Of a stretch of 64,000 nt of DNA, positions 32,292 through 40,217 are shown piece by piece. The stretch covers positions 248,001 to 312,000 of the forward strand of contig NZ_JAGIOO010000001.1 in NCBI RefSeq assembly GCF_017876755.1, read 5' to 3'. This DNA comes from Crossiella equi (GTDB taxonomy: Bacteria > Actinomycetota > Actinomycetes > Mycobacteriales > Pseudonocardiaceae). Below the pieces are notes generated by a model. That model ran no database searches. It was not told the origin of the DNA and saw only the letters and a program-made list of their open reading frames with translations. Position numbers and translations under genes: made by a program. The stretch's first letter is position 1, and the number at the start of each line of letters is the position of its first letter.

Positions 32292-33893
32292 ATGTCTTCA
32301 TCCATCGTGGTGTCCGGACTCGGTTTCCGCTGGCCCGACGGCGAGTCGGTGTTCTCCGGCCTGACCACGCAGTTCGGCACCGGCGTCACCGGCCTGATCG
32401 GGGTCAACGGCTCCGGCAAGTCCACCCTGCTGCGGCTGCTGGCCGGTGAGCTCACCCCCGCCGAGGGCGCGGTGAGCAGCACCGGCGAGATCGGCTACCT
32501 GCCGCAGACCATCACCTTGCACGCCTCCAGGAGGATCGATGACGTACTCACCATTGCGCCGCAGCGGCGTGCTCTTTCGGCGATCGAGTCCGGCCGCGGC
32601 ACCGACGCGGACTTCGCCACCGTCGGCGACGACTGGGACGTCGAGGAACGCACCCGCGCCACGCTCCAGCGGCTCGGACTCGGCCACCTCGACCTCGACC
32701 GCACCGTCGGAGAGGTCTCCGGAGGAGAGTCGGTCCTGCTCGCGCTTGCCGCGCTGCTCGTGCGGCGGCCTCGGGTCCTCCTGCTGGACGAACCGACCAA
32801 CAACCTCGACCTCCGCGCCCGTCGCCTGGTGCACCGGGTCGTGGCGGAGTGGCCGGGGGTCCTCGTGGTGGTCACCCACGACCGGGAGCTGCTGAACCAG
32901 GTCGGCCGCATCGCCGACCTGCGCGACGGGGAGGTCCGCCACTACGGCGGCAACCTCGACGCCTACGAGGAGACCGTGGCCCTGGAGCAGGAGGCCGCGC
33001 AGCGGCTGGTGCGCGCGGCCGAGCAGGACCTGCGGCGCCAGCAGCGGGAACTGGTCGCGGCGCACGCCACGCTACGGCGGCGCGTCAAGTACGGGCAGAA
33101 GATGTACGAGCAGAAGCGCGAGCCCAAGATAGTGATGGGCAACCGCAAGCGCGCGGCCGAGGTCTCGGCGGGCAAGTACCGCATCATGCACGAGGAGAAG
33201 CTGGCCGAGGCCGGGGACCGCGTGCGCGAGGCGGAGGAGGCGCTGCGGGTCGACGAGGAGATCCGCATCGCCCTGCCGCGCACCGCGGTCCCGCCGGGCC
33301 GGGAGGTGCTGACCCTGCGCTCGGTGCGGCTGCGCACCGGCCAGGTCGTCGACCTGGACCTGCGCGGACCGGAACGCATCGCGCTGGTCGGCCCGAACGG
33401 CGGCGGCAAGACCACGCTGCTGCGCACGATCGCGGGCGCGCTCACCCCGCCGGAAGGCGAGGTCTCGCTGAAGGTGCCGATGCGGTGGCTGCCGCAGCGG
33501 CTGGACGTGCTCGACGACGCGCGCTCGACCCTGGCCAACGTGGCCGAGGCCGCGCCGCTGGCCAAGCACCAGGACATCCGGGCGCAGCTGGCCCGGTTCC
33601 TGCTGCGCGGCCGCAAGGTGGAACAGCCGGTCGGCACGCTCTCCGGCGGTGAGCGGTTCCGGGCCGCGCTGGCCTCGCTGCTGCTGGCCGACCCGGCACC
33701 GCAGCTGTTCCTGCTGGACGAGCCGACGAACAACCTGGACCTGGCCAGCGTCCGCCAGCTCACCCAGGCCCTGTCGGCCTACGGCGGGACGCTGGTGGTG
33801 GCCAGCCACGACCTGCCCTTCCTCCGCCAGCTGGGCATCACCCGCTGGCTGAGGCTGGACCAGCACCTGGAGGAGGTGTCCCCGATGTTCTGA
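32292..33893 (+). CDS. ABC-F family ATPase (ribosome-protection type candidate)
   Basis: A 533-residue protein of two ABC ATPase domains without membrane segments. Domain 1 has Walker A GVNGSGKS (37-44), signature SGGES and Walker B LLLDEPTNNLDL; domain 2 has GPNGGGKTT, LSGGERFR and LFLLDEPTNNLDL. The charged interdomain linker (EQEAAQRLVRAAEQDLRRQQRELVAA..., then KYGQKMYEQKREPKIVMGNRKRAAEV) is long, like the antibiotic-resistance ABC-F proteins that bind the ribosomal E site and displace drugs. It could also be a housekeeping translation factor. The ATG at 32292 follows GGGAGG. It is convergent with the VWA gene 13 nt away. Confidence 0.88.
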   Translation: MSSSIVVSGLGFRWPDGESVFSGLTTQFGTGVTGLIGVNGSGKSTLLRLLAGELTPAEGAVSSTGEIGYLPQTITLHASRRIDDVLTIAPQRRALSAIESGRGTDADFATVGDDWDVEERTRATLQRLGLGHLDLDRTVGEVSGGESVLLALAALLVRRPRVLLLDEPTNNLDLRARRLVHRVVAEWPGVLVVVTHDRELLNQVGRIADLRDGEVRHYGGNLDAYEETVALEQEAAQRLVRAAEQDLRRQQRELVAAHATLRRRVKYGQKMYEQKREPKIVMGNRKRAAEVSAGKYRIMHEEKLAEAGDRVREAEEALRVDEEIRIALPRTAVPPGREVLTLRSVRLRTGQVVDLDLRGPERIALVGPNGGGKTTLLRTIAGALTPPEGEVSLKVPMRWLPQRLDVLDDARSTLANVAEAAPLAKHQDIRAQLARFLLRGRKVEQPVGTLSGGERFRAALASLLLADPAPQLFLLDEPTNNLDLASVRQLTQALSAYGGTLVVASHDLPFLRQLGITRWLRLDQHLEEVSPMF

Positions 33894-33906
33894 AAAACCC
33901 GACCGC

Positions 33907-35865
33907 TCAGCGGGACTTGCGGTGCCGCAGGTAGTCCGTGACCACCGCGGCACCCAGCCCGTCCAGGTCCGGCGCGACAACCCGACCGTTGCCGCGCCGG
34001 GCCATCAGGTCCACGAACCGTTCCAGGCGCGGATCCTCGCCGAGCCGGAAGACGGTGAGGTTGCTGCCGATGCGGGACAGGGAATCGAGCTCGGCCAGCG
34101 TGCGCGCCAGCGTCTCCGGGCGGGGCGGGTAGTCGAAGACAGACTCCCCGTCCGGCTCCAGGTGCGCGGTGGGCTCGCCGTCGGTGACCACCAGCACCAC
34201 CGGCTGGGCGCCCGGGTGGCGGCGCAGGTGCCGTCCGGCCAGCAGCAGCGCGTGGTGCAGGTTGGTGCCCTGTTCCCAGGCGCCTTCCAGTGCGGTCAGC
34301 TCGCCGATGTCGACGGCGGCCGCCTCCCGGCCGAAGGTGATGACCTGGAGGGCGTCGTTGCGGAAGCGGGTGCTGATCAGGTGGTGCAGGGCCAGCGCGG
34401 TGCGCTTCATCGGCAGCCAGCGGCCGTCCTGGACCATCGACCAGGAGGTGTCCACGCACAGCGCCACCGCCGCGCGCGTGCGCAGCTCGGTCTCGGCGAT
34501 CTCCACGTCGGCCACGTCCAGCCGCAGCGGGCTGCCGGTGCCCGCCGTGCGCAGCACCGCGTTGCGCACGGTACGGGAGACGTCCCAGGGCTCGGTGTCG
34601 CCGAACTGCCACGGCCGGGTGGCACCGCTGCGCTCGCCCGAGGCACCGGCCAGCTGGCTGGCCCGGTCGCCGCGGCGGGTGCGGACCTGGTCCAGCACGT
34701 CGCGCAGCGCCGCGTCGCCGAGCTGGCGCATGGCCTTCGGGGTCAGCCGCAGGTCGCCGTCCGGGGCGCGCTCGAGCAGGCCGCGATCGCGCAGCTGGCG
34801 TTCCAGCTCGGCCAGCCGTCGCATGTCCACTGTGGACTCAGCGCCGAGCTGGCGGGCCAGCGCGTCCAGGTCGACGTCGTCCAGGCTCGCGCCAGGGTAG
34901 CTCTGCGAGAGCTGTTCGGCGAGCTGGTCCATCTCGGCCAGGTCGGCCATCGCGGCCGCGCCCTCGGCCATGCCGAGCGGCTGGTCGCCGCGGAAGCGGC
35001 CCCGGCCGGTCCAGTCCTGGCCCGGGCGCAGCCGTTGCAGCTGGTTGTCCAGGCGCCGCAACGACTCCGCCAGCCGCGGATCGCCGAAGGCCTGCTGTGA
35101 GAGCTGCGCCAGCTCCTGGCGCTGCTTGTCCGACAGGGAGTTCATCAGCCGCTGGGCGGCCGCGGCGCGGGCGGCGAGCAAGTCGGTCAGCTCGTCGATG
35201 TCGCGGGGGTTCTCCGGGAAGAACTCTCCGTGCCTGGCCATGAATTCGGCGAACTTGGCGTCGATGTCCGGGGCGTCCTGCGCGTGCTGGGCCAGCAGCG
35301 CGTTGAGGTCCTCCAGCATCTCGCGGACCCGTGCGAGGTCCTCGGGGGTGGTGGCCTTGAGCGCCTCGCTCATGCCCTTGAACCGCTGCTCCAGCGCTTC
35401 CTGCCCGAGCAGGCGCTGGATCTCCTGGAAGCTCTCGCGGGCTTCCGCCGAGCGCCACTCGTAGTCGGCCAGCTCGCGGACCGCGCTGGCCGGGCTGGTG
35501 GGCAGCGCGTCCAGGCGGAACTCCTGGAACCGGGCGTCGTCGTCGAGGTCGCGGGCCAGCTGCTTGCGCTCGGCCAGCACCGCCTTGTCCAGCAGCTCCT
35601 TGACCTGTTGGAGCGTGCCGTCCAGCCGGTGGCGGCGCTGCAGCTCGGCGCGTTTGCGCCACAGCCGCTGGGTGAGCTCGTCCAGGCCGTTCTGACCCGG
35701 CAGGCCGCGGCGCATCAGCTCGCGCAGCGCGGAGGCGGGCGAGCGGCCCTCCATGACGTCCTTGCCGATCTCCTCCAGCGCGGCCCGCAGATCGGGTGGC
35801 GGCGCCAGCGGATCGGGCCCGCCCGCCCACGCCCCGTACCGGTAGCGCCGAACCGGATCACTCAT
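33907..35865 (-). CDS. VWA-domain protein, partner of a MoxR/chelatase-type AAA+ ATPase
   Basis: A 652-residue cytoplasmic protein. The first 430 residues are highly charged helices with coiled-coil character (AELQRRHRLDGTLQQVKELLDKAVLAERKQLARDL and similar); the C-terminal von Willebrand A domain carries the MIDAS motif CVDTSWSM (D-x-S-x-S), a Thr in EQGTNLHHAL and TDGEP. It matches the VWA partner (Rv0959 type) of the AAA+ protein encoded at 36745, so the pair probably forms a chaperone-like remodelling complex. The start was set at the second ATG (35865) because TAGTGT stands 7 nt before it. Confidence 0.87.
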   Translation of the reverse strand: MSDPVRRYRYGAWAGGPDPLAPPPDLRAALEEIGKDVMEGRSPASALRELMRRGLPGQNGLDELTQRLWRKRAELQRRHRLDGTLQQVKELLDKAVLAERKQLARDLDDDARFQEFRLDALPTSPASAVRELADYEWRSAEARESFQEIQRLLGQEALEQRFKGMSEALKATTPEDLARVREMLEDLNALLAQHAQDAPDIDAKFAEFMARHGEFFPENPRDIDELTDLLAARAAAAQRLMNSLSDKQRQELAQLSQQAFGDPRLAESLRRLDNQLQRLRPGQDWTGRGRFRGDQPLGMAEGAAAMADLAEMDQLAEQLSQSYPGASLDDVDLDALARQLGAESTVDMRRLAELERQLRDRGLLERAPDGDLRLTPKAMRQLGDAALRDVLDQVRTRRGDRASQLAGASGERSGATRPWQFGDTEPWDVSRTVRNAVLRTAGTGSPLRLDVADVEIAETELRTRAAVALCVDTSWSMVQDGRWLPMKRTALALHHLISTRFRNDALQVITFGREAAAVDIGELTALEGAWEQGTNLHHALLLAGRHLRRHPGAQPVVLVVTDGEPTAHLEPDGESVFDYPPRPETLARTLAELDSLSRIGSNLTVFRLGEDPRLERFVDLMARRGNGRVVAPDLDGLGAAVVTDYLRHRKSR

Positions 35866-35872
35866 ACCGGCC

Positions 35873-35878
35873 ACACTA
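35873..35878 (-). promoter_or_regulatory. -10 hexamer TAGTGT of the VWA gene
   Basis: TAGTGT on the minus strand is spaced 7 nt from the ATG at 35865 and shows that the VWA gene has its own promoter, separate from the AAA+ gene upstream. Confidence 0.45.
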
Positions 35879-35906
35879 CGCCTGGAGCCGGTCCAGCCCG
35901 GCGGTG

Positions 35907-35945
35907 GAAAAACGGCAGGCCGCCTGAGGGAAGGCGACCTGCCGT
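35907..35945 (-). terminator. Intrinsic terminator with U-tract after the first small secreted gene
   Basis: ACGGCAGGCCGCC pairs with GGCGACCTGCCGT (one mismatch in 13) around an 8-nt loop. On the minus strand the hairpin is followed by TTTTT. It starts 16 nt after the stop codon of the gene ending at 35962. Confidence 0.75.
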
Positions 35946-35961
35946 CGTTCTTCCGGCCGGA

Positions 35962-36261
35962 TCAGCAGTCAAACAGACCCAGGTAGCGAGTCGGTTTCCG
36001 TGCGGACTCGGTGTAGGTGCCACCGGCCGGGATCTCGCGGCAGAAGGAGATCTGCTGGCCCTCGAAGCGGATGCGCACCTGCTGCGGGGTGTCGCACCCG
36101 TTCCGCACGGTCACGGCGAGGTGGGTGGTCGTCTCGTGCTGGGACAGGGCCTTGACGCAGTCCGGCACAGCCGAGGCCGCCGGAGCCGACAGGACGGCGG
36201 TACCGGCCGCCACGGCGAGGCCCGCGCCGACGACCGCGAGCCGCTTGAGCTGTGCACGCAT
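35962..36261 (-). CDS. Small secreted cysteine-containing protein A
   Basis: 99 residues: a signal peptide (MRAQLKRLAVVGAGLAVAAGTAVLSAPAASA, cut near residue 31) and a 68-residue mature domain with four cysteines (PDCVKAL, NGCDTP, FCREIP and the C-terminal FDC). Two disulfides are likely. The pattern CV-x-n-TT-L-x-V-x-x-RN-x-C is shared with the next gene, so they are paralogues. The Shine-Dalgarno GGGGAG is 8 nt before the ATG. The function is unknown: possibly cell-surface peptides or inhibitors. Confidence 0.75.
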   Translation of the reverse strand: MRAQLKRLAVVGAGLAVAAGTAVLSAPAASAVPDCVKALSQHETTTHLAVTVRNGCDTPQQVRIRFEGQQISFCREIPAGGTYTESARKPTRYLGLFDC

Positions 36262-36353
36262 AGGTGTTCTCCCCAGAGTTCGGTTGCGCTGACCCGGCGA
36301 AGGTAGTGGGTCGCGCTTCGGATCCACTTCCGTTCGACTGCCACCTCAGCCGG

Positions 36354-36662
36354 TCAGCACTTCTCCAGCCGCACATAGGCGTTGGGCAGCGGCACCTCGA
36401 CGGTGTAAGGCTGGAACCAGGGCAGCTGCTTGCAGTTCTCCACCGGGTTCTCGAACACGACCCGGACCTTCACATCCGCCCAGCACACGTTGCGCATGTG
36501 CACCTTCAGCGTGGTCTCCCCCGGGACGGCCGAGCGCTGCACGCAGGCGGGGGCCTCCTCCGCCGGTGCGGCCATGGCCGCCGGTGCCAGTGCGAGCGCG
36601 GACCCCGCCGCCAGGACGAGGCCGGTGCCCGCCAGGGCGGCCCGCTTGAGCTGTTCGCGCAT
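36354..36662 (-). CDS. Small secreted cysteine-containing protein B, with hairpin-masked ribosome binding site
   Basis: 102 residues: signal peptide (REQLKRAALAGTGLVLAAGSALALAPAAMA) and mature domain with four cysteines (PACVQRS, RNVCWAD, ENCKQL and C-terminal EKC), a paralogue of protein A (about the same length, same N-terminal REQLKR/RAQLKR start and C-terminal Cys). Its GGGGAG Shine-Dalgarno is the descending arm of a perfect 16-bp hairpin that ends 2 nt before the ATG. Translation must therefore be restricted unless the structure is opened, or the hairpin acts at the transcription level. Confidence 0.78.
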   Translation of the reverse strand: MREQLKRAALAGTGLVLAAGSALALAPAAMAAPAEEAPACVQRSAVPGETTLKVHMRNVCWADVKVRVVFENPVENCKQLPWFQPYTVEVPLPNAYVRLEKC

Positions 36663-36664
36663 GT

Positions 36665-36702
36665 GGTTCTCCCCTCAGTGGTCTGTCACTGAGGGGAGAA
36701 CC
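36665..36702 (-). promoter_or_regulatory. Perfect 16-bp hairpin covering the Shine-Dalgarno of protein B
   Basis: GGTTCTCCCCTCAGTG pairs without mismatch with CACTGAGGGGAGAACC around a 6-nt loop. The element starts 43 nt beyond the AAA+ stop codon and ends 2 nt before the ATG of protein B. It may be a terminator of the AAA+ gene, a translational lock for protein B, or both. No such structure precedes the paralogue A. Confidence 0.7.
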
Positions 36703-36744
36703 TAGGGGTGCTCGCGCCGGGCGCGCCGCTGTTCGACTGGTGCG

Positions 36745-38151
36745 TCAGCCGTAGACGGTGTCCCCGGACTCGACGTCCTTGGCCAGGTTGCGGGAGAGGT
36801 GCAGTGACTCCAGGGCCAGCTCCACCGCGGCCGCGATCCGGCCGGGCGGGTCGGTGGGCGCCACGCCGAAGCTCGCGGCCACCTCGTGCAGCACGGGCAG
36901 CTCGGGCAGGGCGGCCAGCACCTCGGCCGCCCGCACCCGCGGTCCGGTGCGCACCGGCTTGCCCTCGCTGACCGCCTCCACCAGGGACCGCAGGTTCAGG
37001 CCCGCGAGCGCGCCCCGGGCGGTCTCGGCCACCGCGCGGCGCAGCAGGTGGGTGAGCAGCTCCTCGGCCTCCTCCTCCAGGCCCGCGTGGAACTCCAGCT
37101 TGCCGCGCAGCACCGGCGTGACCGACTCCAGGTCGACCGGCCGTGCCACCGCCGGGTGCTCCCCGGTGCGGGCCGCGCGTTGCAGGGCCGCCGCCGCGAC
37201 GGTCTCGGCCGCGGCCACGGCGAACCGGGCGGAGACGCCGGAGCGCTGGTCGACCGCGCTGGACTCGCGCAGGTGGCCGACGAACCGGGCCAGCACCTCC
37301 AGCAGCGGGTCGCCGACCTCGGCCACCAGCTGGGCCTCCTGGCGGATCAGCGAGATCTCGTCGGCCAGCCCGGTGAGGTAGTGGGTGCGGATCTCCGCGC
37401 CGAAGCGGTCCTTGAGCGGGGTGATGATGCGGCCGCGGTTGGTGTAGTCCTCGGGGTTGGCGGTGGCCACGAGCACCAGGTCCAGGGGCAGGCGCAGCGT
37501 GTACCCGCGCACCTGGATGTCGCGCTCCTCCATGACGTTGAGCAGCGCGACCTGGATGCGCTCGGCCAGGTCGGGCAGCTCGTTGATGGCCACGATGCCC
37601 CGGTGGGCACGCGGTACCAGACCGAAGTGGATGGTCTCCGGGTCGCCGAGGCTGCGGCCCTCGGCCACCTTGACCGGGTCCACGTCGCCGACCAGGTCGC
37701 CGACGGAGGTGTCGGGGGTGGCGAGCTTCTCGGCGTAGCGCAGCGAGCGGTGCAGCCAGGCCACGGGCAGCTCGTCCCCGAGCTTGGCGGCCCGGCGCCG
37801 CGAGGCCGGGGTGATGGGGTCGAGCGGGTGTTCGTGCAGCTCGGCGCCGTCGATCACCGGGGTCCACTCGTCCAGCAGACCGGTGAGGGTGCGGGCCAGG
37901 CGGGTCTTGCCCTGCCCGCGCTCGCCCAGCAGCACCAGGTGGTGCCCGGCGAGCAGCGCGCGTTCCAGCTGCGGCAGCACGGTGTCCTCGAAGCCGACGA
38001 TCCCGGGCCACACCGGTTCGTCCTTGGCCAGTGCCGCCAGCAGGTTGTTCCGGATCTCCTCGGCGACGGTGCGCGGCTCGTACCCGGCGGCGCGCAGGGC
38101 GCCCGCGGTGCGCGGCAGATCGGCGGGAGGGGTGGGCACACTGATGGTCAC
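36745..38151 (-). CDS. MoxR/magnesium-chelatase-like AAA+ ATPase
   Basis: A 468-residue AAA+ protein with Walker A LLGERGQGKTRLA, Walker B-like GIVAINELPDLAERIQVALLNVMEERDIQVRGY (the first acidic residue is Asn, as in this subfamily), sensor 1 VLVATANPEDYTNRGRIITPLKDRF and a C-terminal helical lid. It matches the actinobacterial Rv0958-type partner of VWA proteins; together they likely remodel or load a cofactor into an unknown client. The start was set to the GTG at 38151 on the basis of TACCGT 7 nt upstream; a longer frame continues into the divergent gene. Confidence 0.87.
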   Translation of the reverse strand: MTISVPTPPADLPRTAGALRAAGYEPRTVAEEIRNNLLAALAKDEPVWPGIVGFEDTVLPQLERALLAGHHLVLLGERGQGKTRLARTLTGLLDEWTPVIDGAELHEHPLDPITPASRRRAAKLGDELPVAWLHRSLRYAEKLATPDTSVGDLVGDVDPVKVAEGRSLGDPETIHFGLVPRAHRGIVAINELPDLAERIQVALLNVMEERDIQVRGYTLRLPLDLVLVATANPEDYTNRGRIITPLKDRFGAEIRTHYLTGLADEISLIRQEAQLVAEVGDPLLEVLARFVGHLRESSAVDQRSGVSARFAVAAAETVAAAALQRAARTGEHPAVARPVDLESVTPVLRGKLEFHAGLEEEAEELLTHLLRRAVAETARGALAGLNLRSLVEAVSEGKPVRTGPRVRAAEVLAALPELPVLHEVAASFGVAPTDPPGRIAAAVELALESLHLSRNLAKDVESGDTVYG

Positions 38152-38158
38152 GCGCGCG

Positions 38159-38164
38159 ACGGTA
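38159..38164 (-). promoter_or_regulatory. -10 hexamer TACCGT of the AAA+ gene
   Basis: It lies 7 nt before the GTG at 38151 in the 30-nt gap between divergent starts, so the AAA+ gene and the deacetylase gene share a very compact promoter region. Confidence 0.4.
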
Positions 38165-38181
38165 CGCCTGTTGCTGGTTGC

Positions 38182-38925
38182 ATGACGGGCATGAAACGGA
38201 TCGGCATGCGCCCACCGCGCTGGCTGGTGTGGACGACCGCGGTGTTCGTGCTGCTCGCGGGCTCGCTGTGGGGCGTGTGGGCGCTGGCCAACGCCCGGAG
38301 CTTCCAGCTCTACGGCGGTCTCACCGACCGCGTGGACACGCAGGACAAGGTCGTGGCGCTCACCTTCGACGACGGCCCGACCGAGCTGACCCCGGCGGTG
38401 CTGCGGCACCTGGCCGACGCGGGGGTGCGGGCGACGTTCTTCCTCACCGGCCGGGAGCTGGCCGCCCACCGCGAGCAGGGGGCGGCGATCGCGCGGGCCG
38501 GGCACGAGATCGGCAACCACACCTACACGCACGCCCGCATGTGGTTAGTGGGCACCGAGTTCGTGGCCTCGGAGGTGGAGCGCACCGACGAGGAGATCCG
38601 GCGGACCGGGTACAGCGGGGAGATCACCTTCCGCCCGCCCAACGGCAAGAAGCTGGTGTCGCTGCCGCGCTACCTGGACCGGCACCAGCGCAAGACGATC
38701 ATGTGGGACGTGGAGCCGGAGTCCGACGGCACGGACGCGAACGACCCGGCGGCGATCACCCGTGCGGTCGTGGACCAGGTCCGGCCGGGCTCGATCGTGC
38801 TGCTGCACGTGATGTACCCGGCGCGCACGGCGTCGATGGACGCGGTGCCGGGGGTGCTGACCGGGCTGAAGGAGCGCGGCTACCGCTTCGTGACGATCTC
38901 GGAGCTGCTGGCCGCCCAGCGCTGA
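38182..38925 (+). CDS. Membrane-anchored polysaccharide deacetylase (NodB family)
   Basis: 247 residues: an N-terminal membrane anchor (residues 13-36) and a NodB homology domain with motif 1 TFDDGP (catalytic and metal Asp), motif 2 HTYTHA (metal-binding His pair, H-x3-H), motif 3 FRPPNGK, and the later WDVEPESDG and VLLHVMYP. It would remove N-acetyl groups from peptidoglycan or another surface glycan outside the membrane. The start could also be the ATG at 38191. Its 3' end overlaps the convergent zinc-finger gene by 46 nt. Confidence 0.88.
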   Translation: MTGMKRIGMRPPRWLVWTTAVFVLLAGSLWGVWALANARSFQLYGGLTDRVDTQDKVVALTFDDGPTELTPAVLRHLADAGVRATFFLTGRELAAHREQGAAIARAGHEIGNHTYTHARMWLVGTEFVASEVERTDEEIRRTGYSGEITFRPPNGKKLVSLPRYLDRHQRKTIMWDVEPESDGTDANDPAAITRAVVDQVRPGSIVLLHVMYPARTASMDAVPGVLTGLKERGYRFVTISELLAAQR

Positions 38926-39158
38926 GCGGGTGGCAGCGGCTGCGTGGCCGGGACCTCGACGACCCGGCCACGCTGCGCGGCTGGCTGCTTCCACCACCCC
39001 GAGCAACCCTGGGTGCAGGGGTGGGACATCTCCAGGAACTGGAATGTTCCGTCCGCCTGCGGCGCTGGCTGGCGCCACGTGATGAACCCGGTGTCCCCGC
39101 ACCAGTGACAGCGAGGGGCTAACGCAGGCTCACTGCTTCGGGATGTCTCCGGTTCCAC
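38880..39158 (-). CDS. Small zinc-binding protein (C-x2-CGDTG ... C-x3-C)
   Basis: A 92-residue protein whose N-terminal half has a clear zinc site: RCHWCGDTGFITW followed by MSHPCTQGCSGWW, giving C-x2-C ... C-x3-C with the DnaJ-like CGxTG turn. The tail is low in structure. The GTG at 39158 follows GGGAG with 5-nt spacing but lies inside the end of the preceding tiny gene (29-nt overlap), so both are translated from one message. The AT-richer codon use than in neighbours and the partner with the same type of motif suggest an acquired pair. Function unknown. Confidence 0.6.
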   Translation of the reverse strand: MEPETSRSSEPALAPRCHWCGDTGFITWRQPAPQADGTFQFLEMSHPCTQGCSGWWKQPAAQRGRVVEVPATQPLPPAQRWAASSSEIVTKR

Positions 39159-39243
39159 CACATCTCCCACAGGCGCTGTAGTCGTTGTCGACGTCCACTC
39201 CGGAACCCGCACACCGAGGGCAGGTCTCGAACTCGAACCGCAT
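39130..39243 (-). CDS. 37-residue DnaJ-type zinc-finger microprotein
   Basis: The entire product is essentially one zinc finger: CPRCAGSG and CGRCGGTG, the paired CxxCxGxG repeats found in DnaJ cysteine-rich domains, separated by an acidic DVDNDYSA loop. Regular spacing, G/C-biased third positions and co-location with a second CxxCGxTG protein argue that it is real. It probably binds one zinc ion and a protein or nucleic-acid partner. GAGAGG immediately precedes the ATG. The 220 nt farther upstream to the PIG-L gene show no convincing gene. Confidence 0.6.
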   Translation of the reverse strand: MRFEFETCPRCAGSGVDVDNDYSACGRCGGTGDIPKQ

Positions 39244-39469
39244 CCTCTCACCCACATCCACGCCATCGCCGTCACCACGCAGTCACGATCGGGTCGACTG
39301 CTCGTCACGGCCTACGAGTCGTTCCACCAAGAAGACGCAGGTTGTCCCCTCGAATGACGACCACCATCGGGTGAAACGGACGCGCCCGACCGGCGTAGTC
39401 GCGGCGATCCGTATGGAGAACACCGCCTCCCGGGCCCGGTCGAGTGGCTCGTCCGGTAGAGGTGGAGTG

Positions 39470-40189
39470 GTGCGCACCGTGATCGCCTTCCACGCCCACC
39501 CCGACGACGAGGTCCTGTTCACCGGCGGCACCCTGGCCAAGCTCGCCGCCGAGGGGCACCGCGTGGTGGTCGTGGTGGCCTGCGACGGTGCGATGGGCCC
39601 GTCCGACGGCATCCGCCTGGCCGAGCTGCACGCCAGCGCCCGGGTGCTCGGTGCGGCCCGCGTGGTGCACCTGGGGTACGCCGACTCCGGGCACGGGCCG
39701 CTGCTCTACCCGGACCCGCCCGACCGCGCCCGGTTCGTGCGCGCCGCCCCCGAGGAAGCGGCGCAGCGACTGGTCGAGGTGATCGAGGCCGAGCAGGCCG
39801 ATCTCCTGCTGGGTTACGACCCGGCGGGCGGGTACGGGCACCGCGACCACGTGCGCGTGCACGAGGTCGGGCTGCTCGCCGCCCGGTGGACCGGGGTCCG
39901 GCTGCTGGAGGCCACGCTGCCCCGCGAGGTCGCCGTCCGGGTCGGGCGGGTGCTGCGCCGCCCGGACTGGGCCACCGGTTTCACCCCGCGCGCCGAGATC
40001 ACCCACCGCGTGGACGTGCGCGCCTTCGCCCGGGCCAAGCGCGACGCCCTGGCCGCGCACCGGACACCGCTCACCGGGTCCGGGCGGATGTCGGCGGTGT
40101 GGCGGCGGCTGGTCCGGCTGCCTGTGCCGGTGTTCGGACTGCTCGCGGGCCGGGAGTACTTCCGGGAGCGCACAACCCGGGTGCGCTGA
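39470..40189 (+). CDS. PIG-L/LmbE-family zinc deacetylase
   Basis: The 239-residue protein begins with the family motif AFHAHPDDEVLFTGGTLA (His, Asp and Asp zinc/catalytic residues) and has the third zinc ligand in YGHRDHVRVHEVG. Relatives include MshB (mycothiol GlcNAc-Ins deacetylase), Mca and GlcNAc-PI de-N-acetylase. Its length is shorter than MshB (about 300) and it lacks a mycothiol neighbour, so it is more likely a deacetylase of another small N-acetyl compound or conjugate. The GTG at 39470 was chosen to begin directly with the first beta strand. Confidence 0.85.
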   Translation: MRTVIAFHAHPDDEVLFTGGTLAKLAAEGHRVVVVVACDGAMGPSDGIRLAELHASARVLGAARVVHLGYADSGHGPLLYPDPPDRARFVRAAPEEAAQRLVEVIEAEQADLLLGYDPAGGYGHRDHVRVHEVGLLAARWTGVRLLEATLPREVAVRVGRVLRRPDWATGFTPRAEITHRVDVRAFARAKRDALAAHRTPLTGSGRMSAVWRRLVRLPVPVFGLLAGREYFRERTTRVR

Positions 40190-40217
40190 CCCCGGCCACC
40201 CCCTACGGTGGCTCCCC

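Noticed and set aside
39244-39466. Possible third short gene (20 codons, MVVVIRGDNLRL...) upstream of the zinc-finger pair
   Set aside because: No ribosome binding site, promoter or conserved motif; too short to support.
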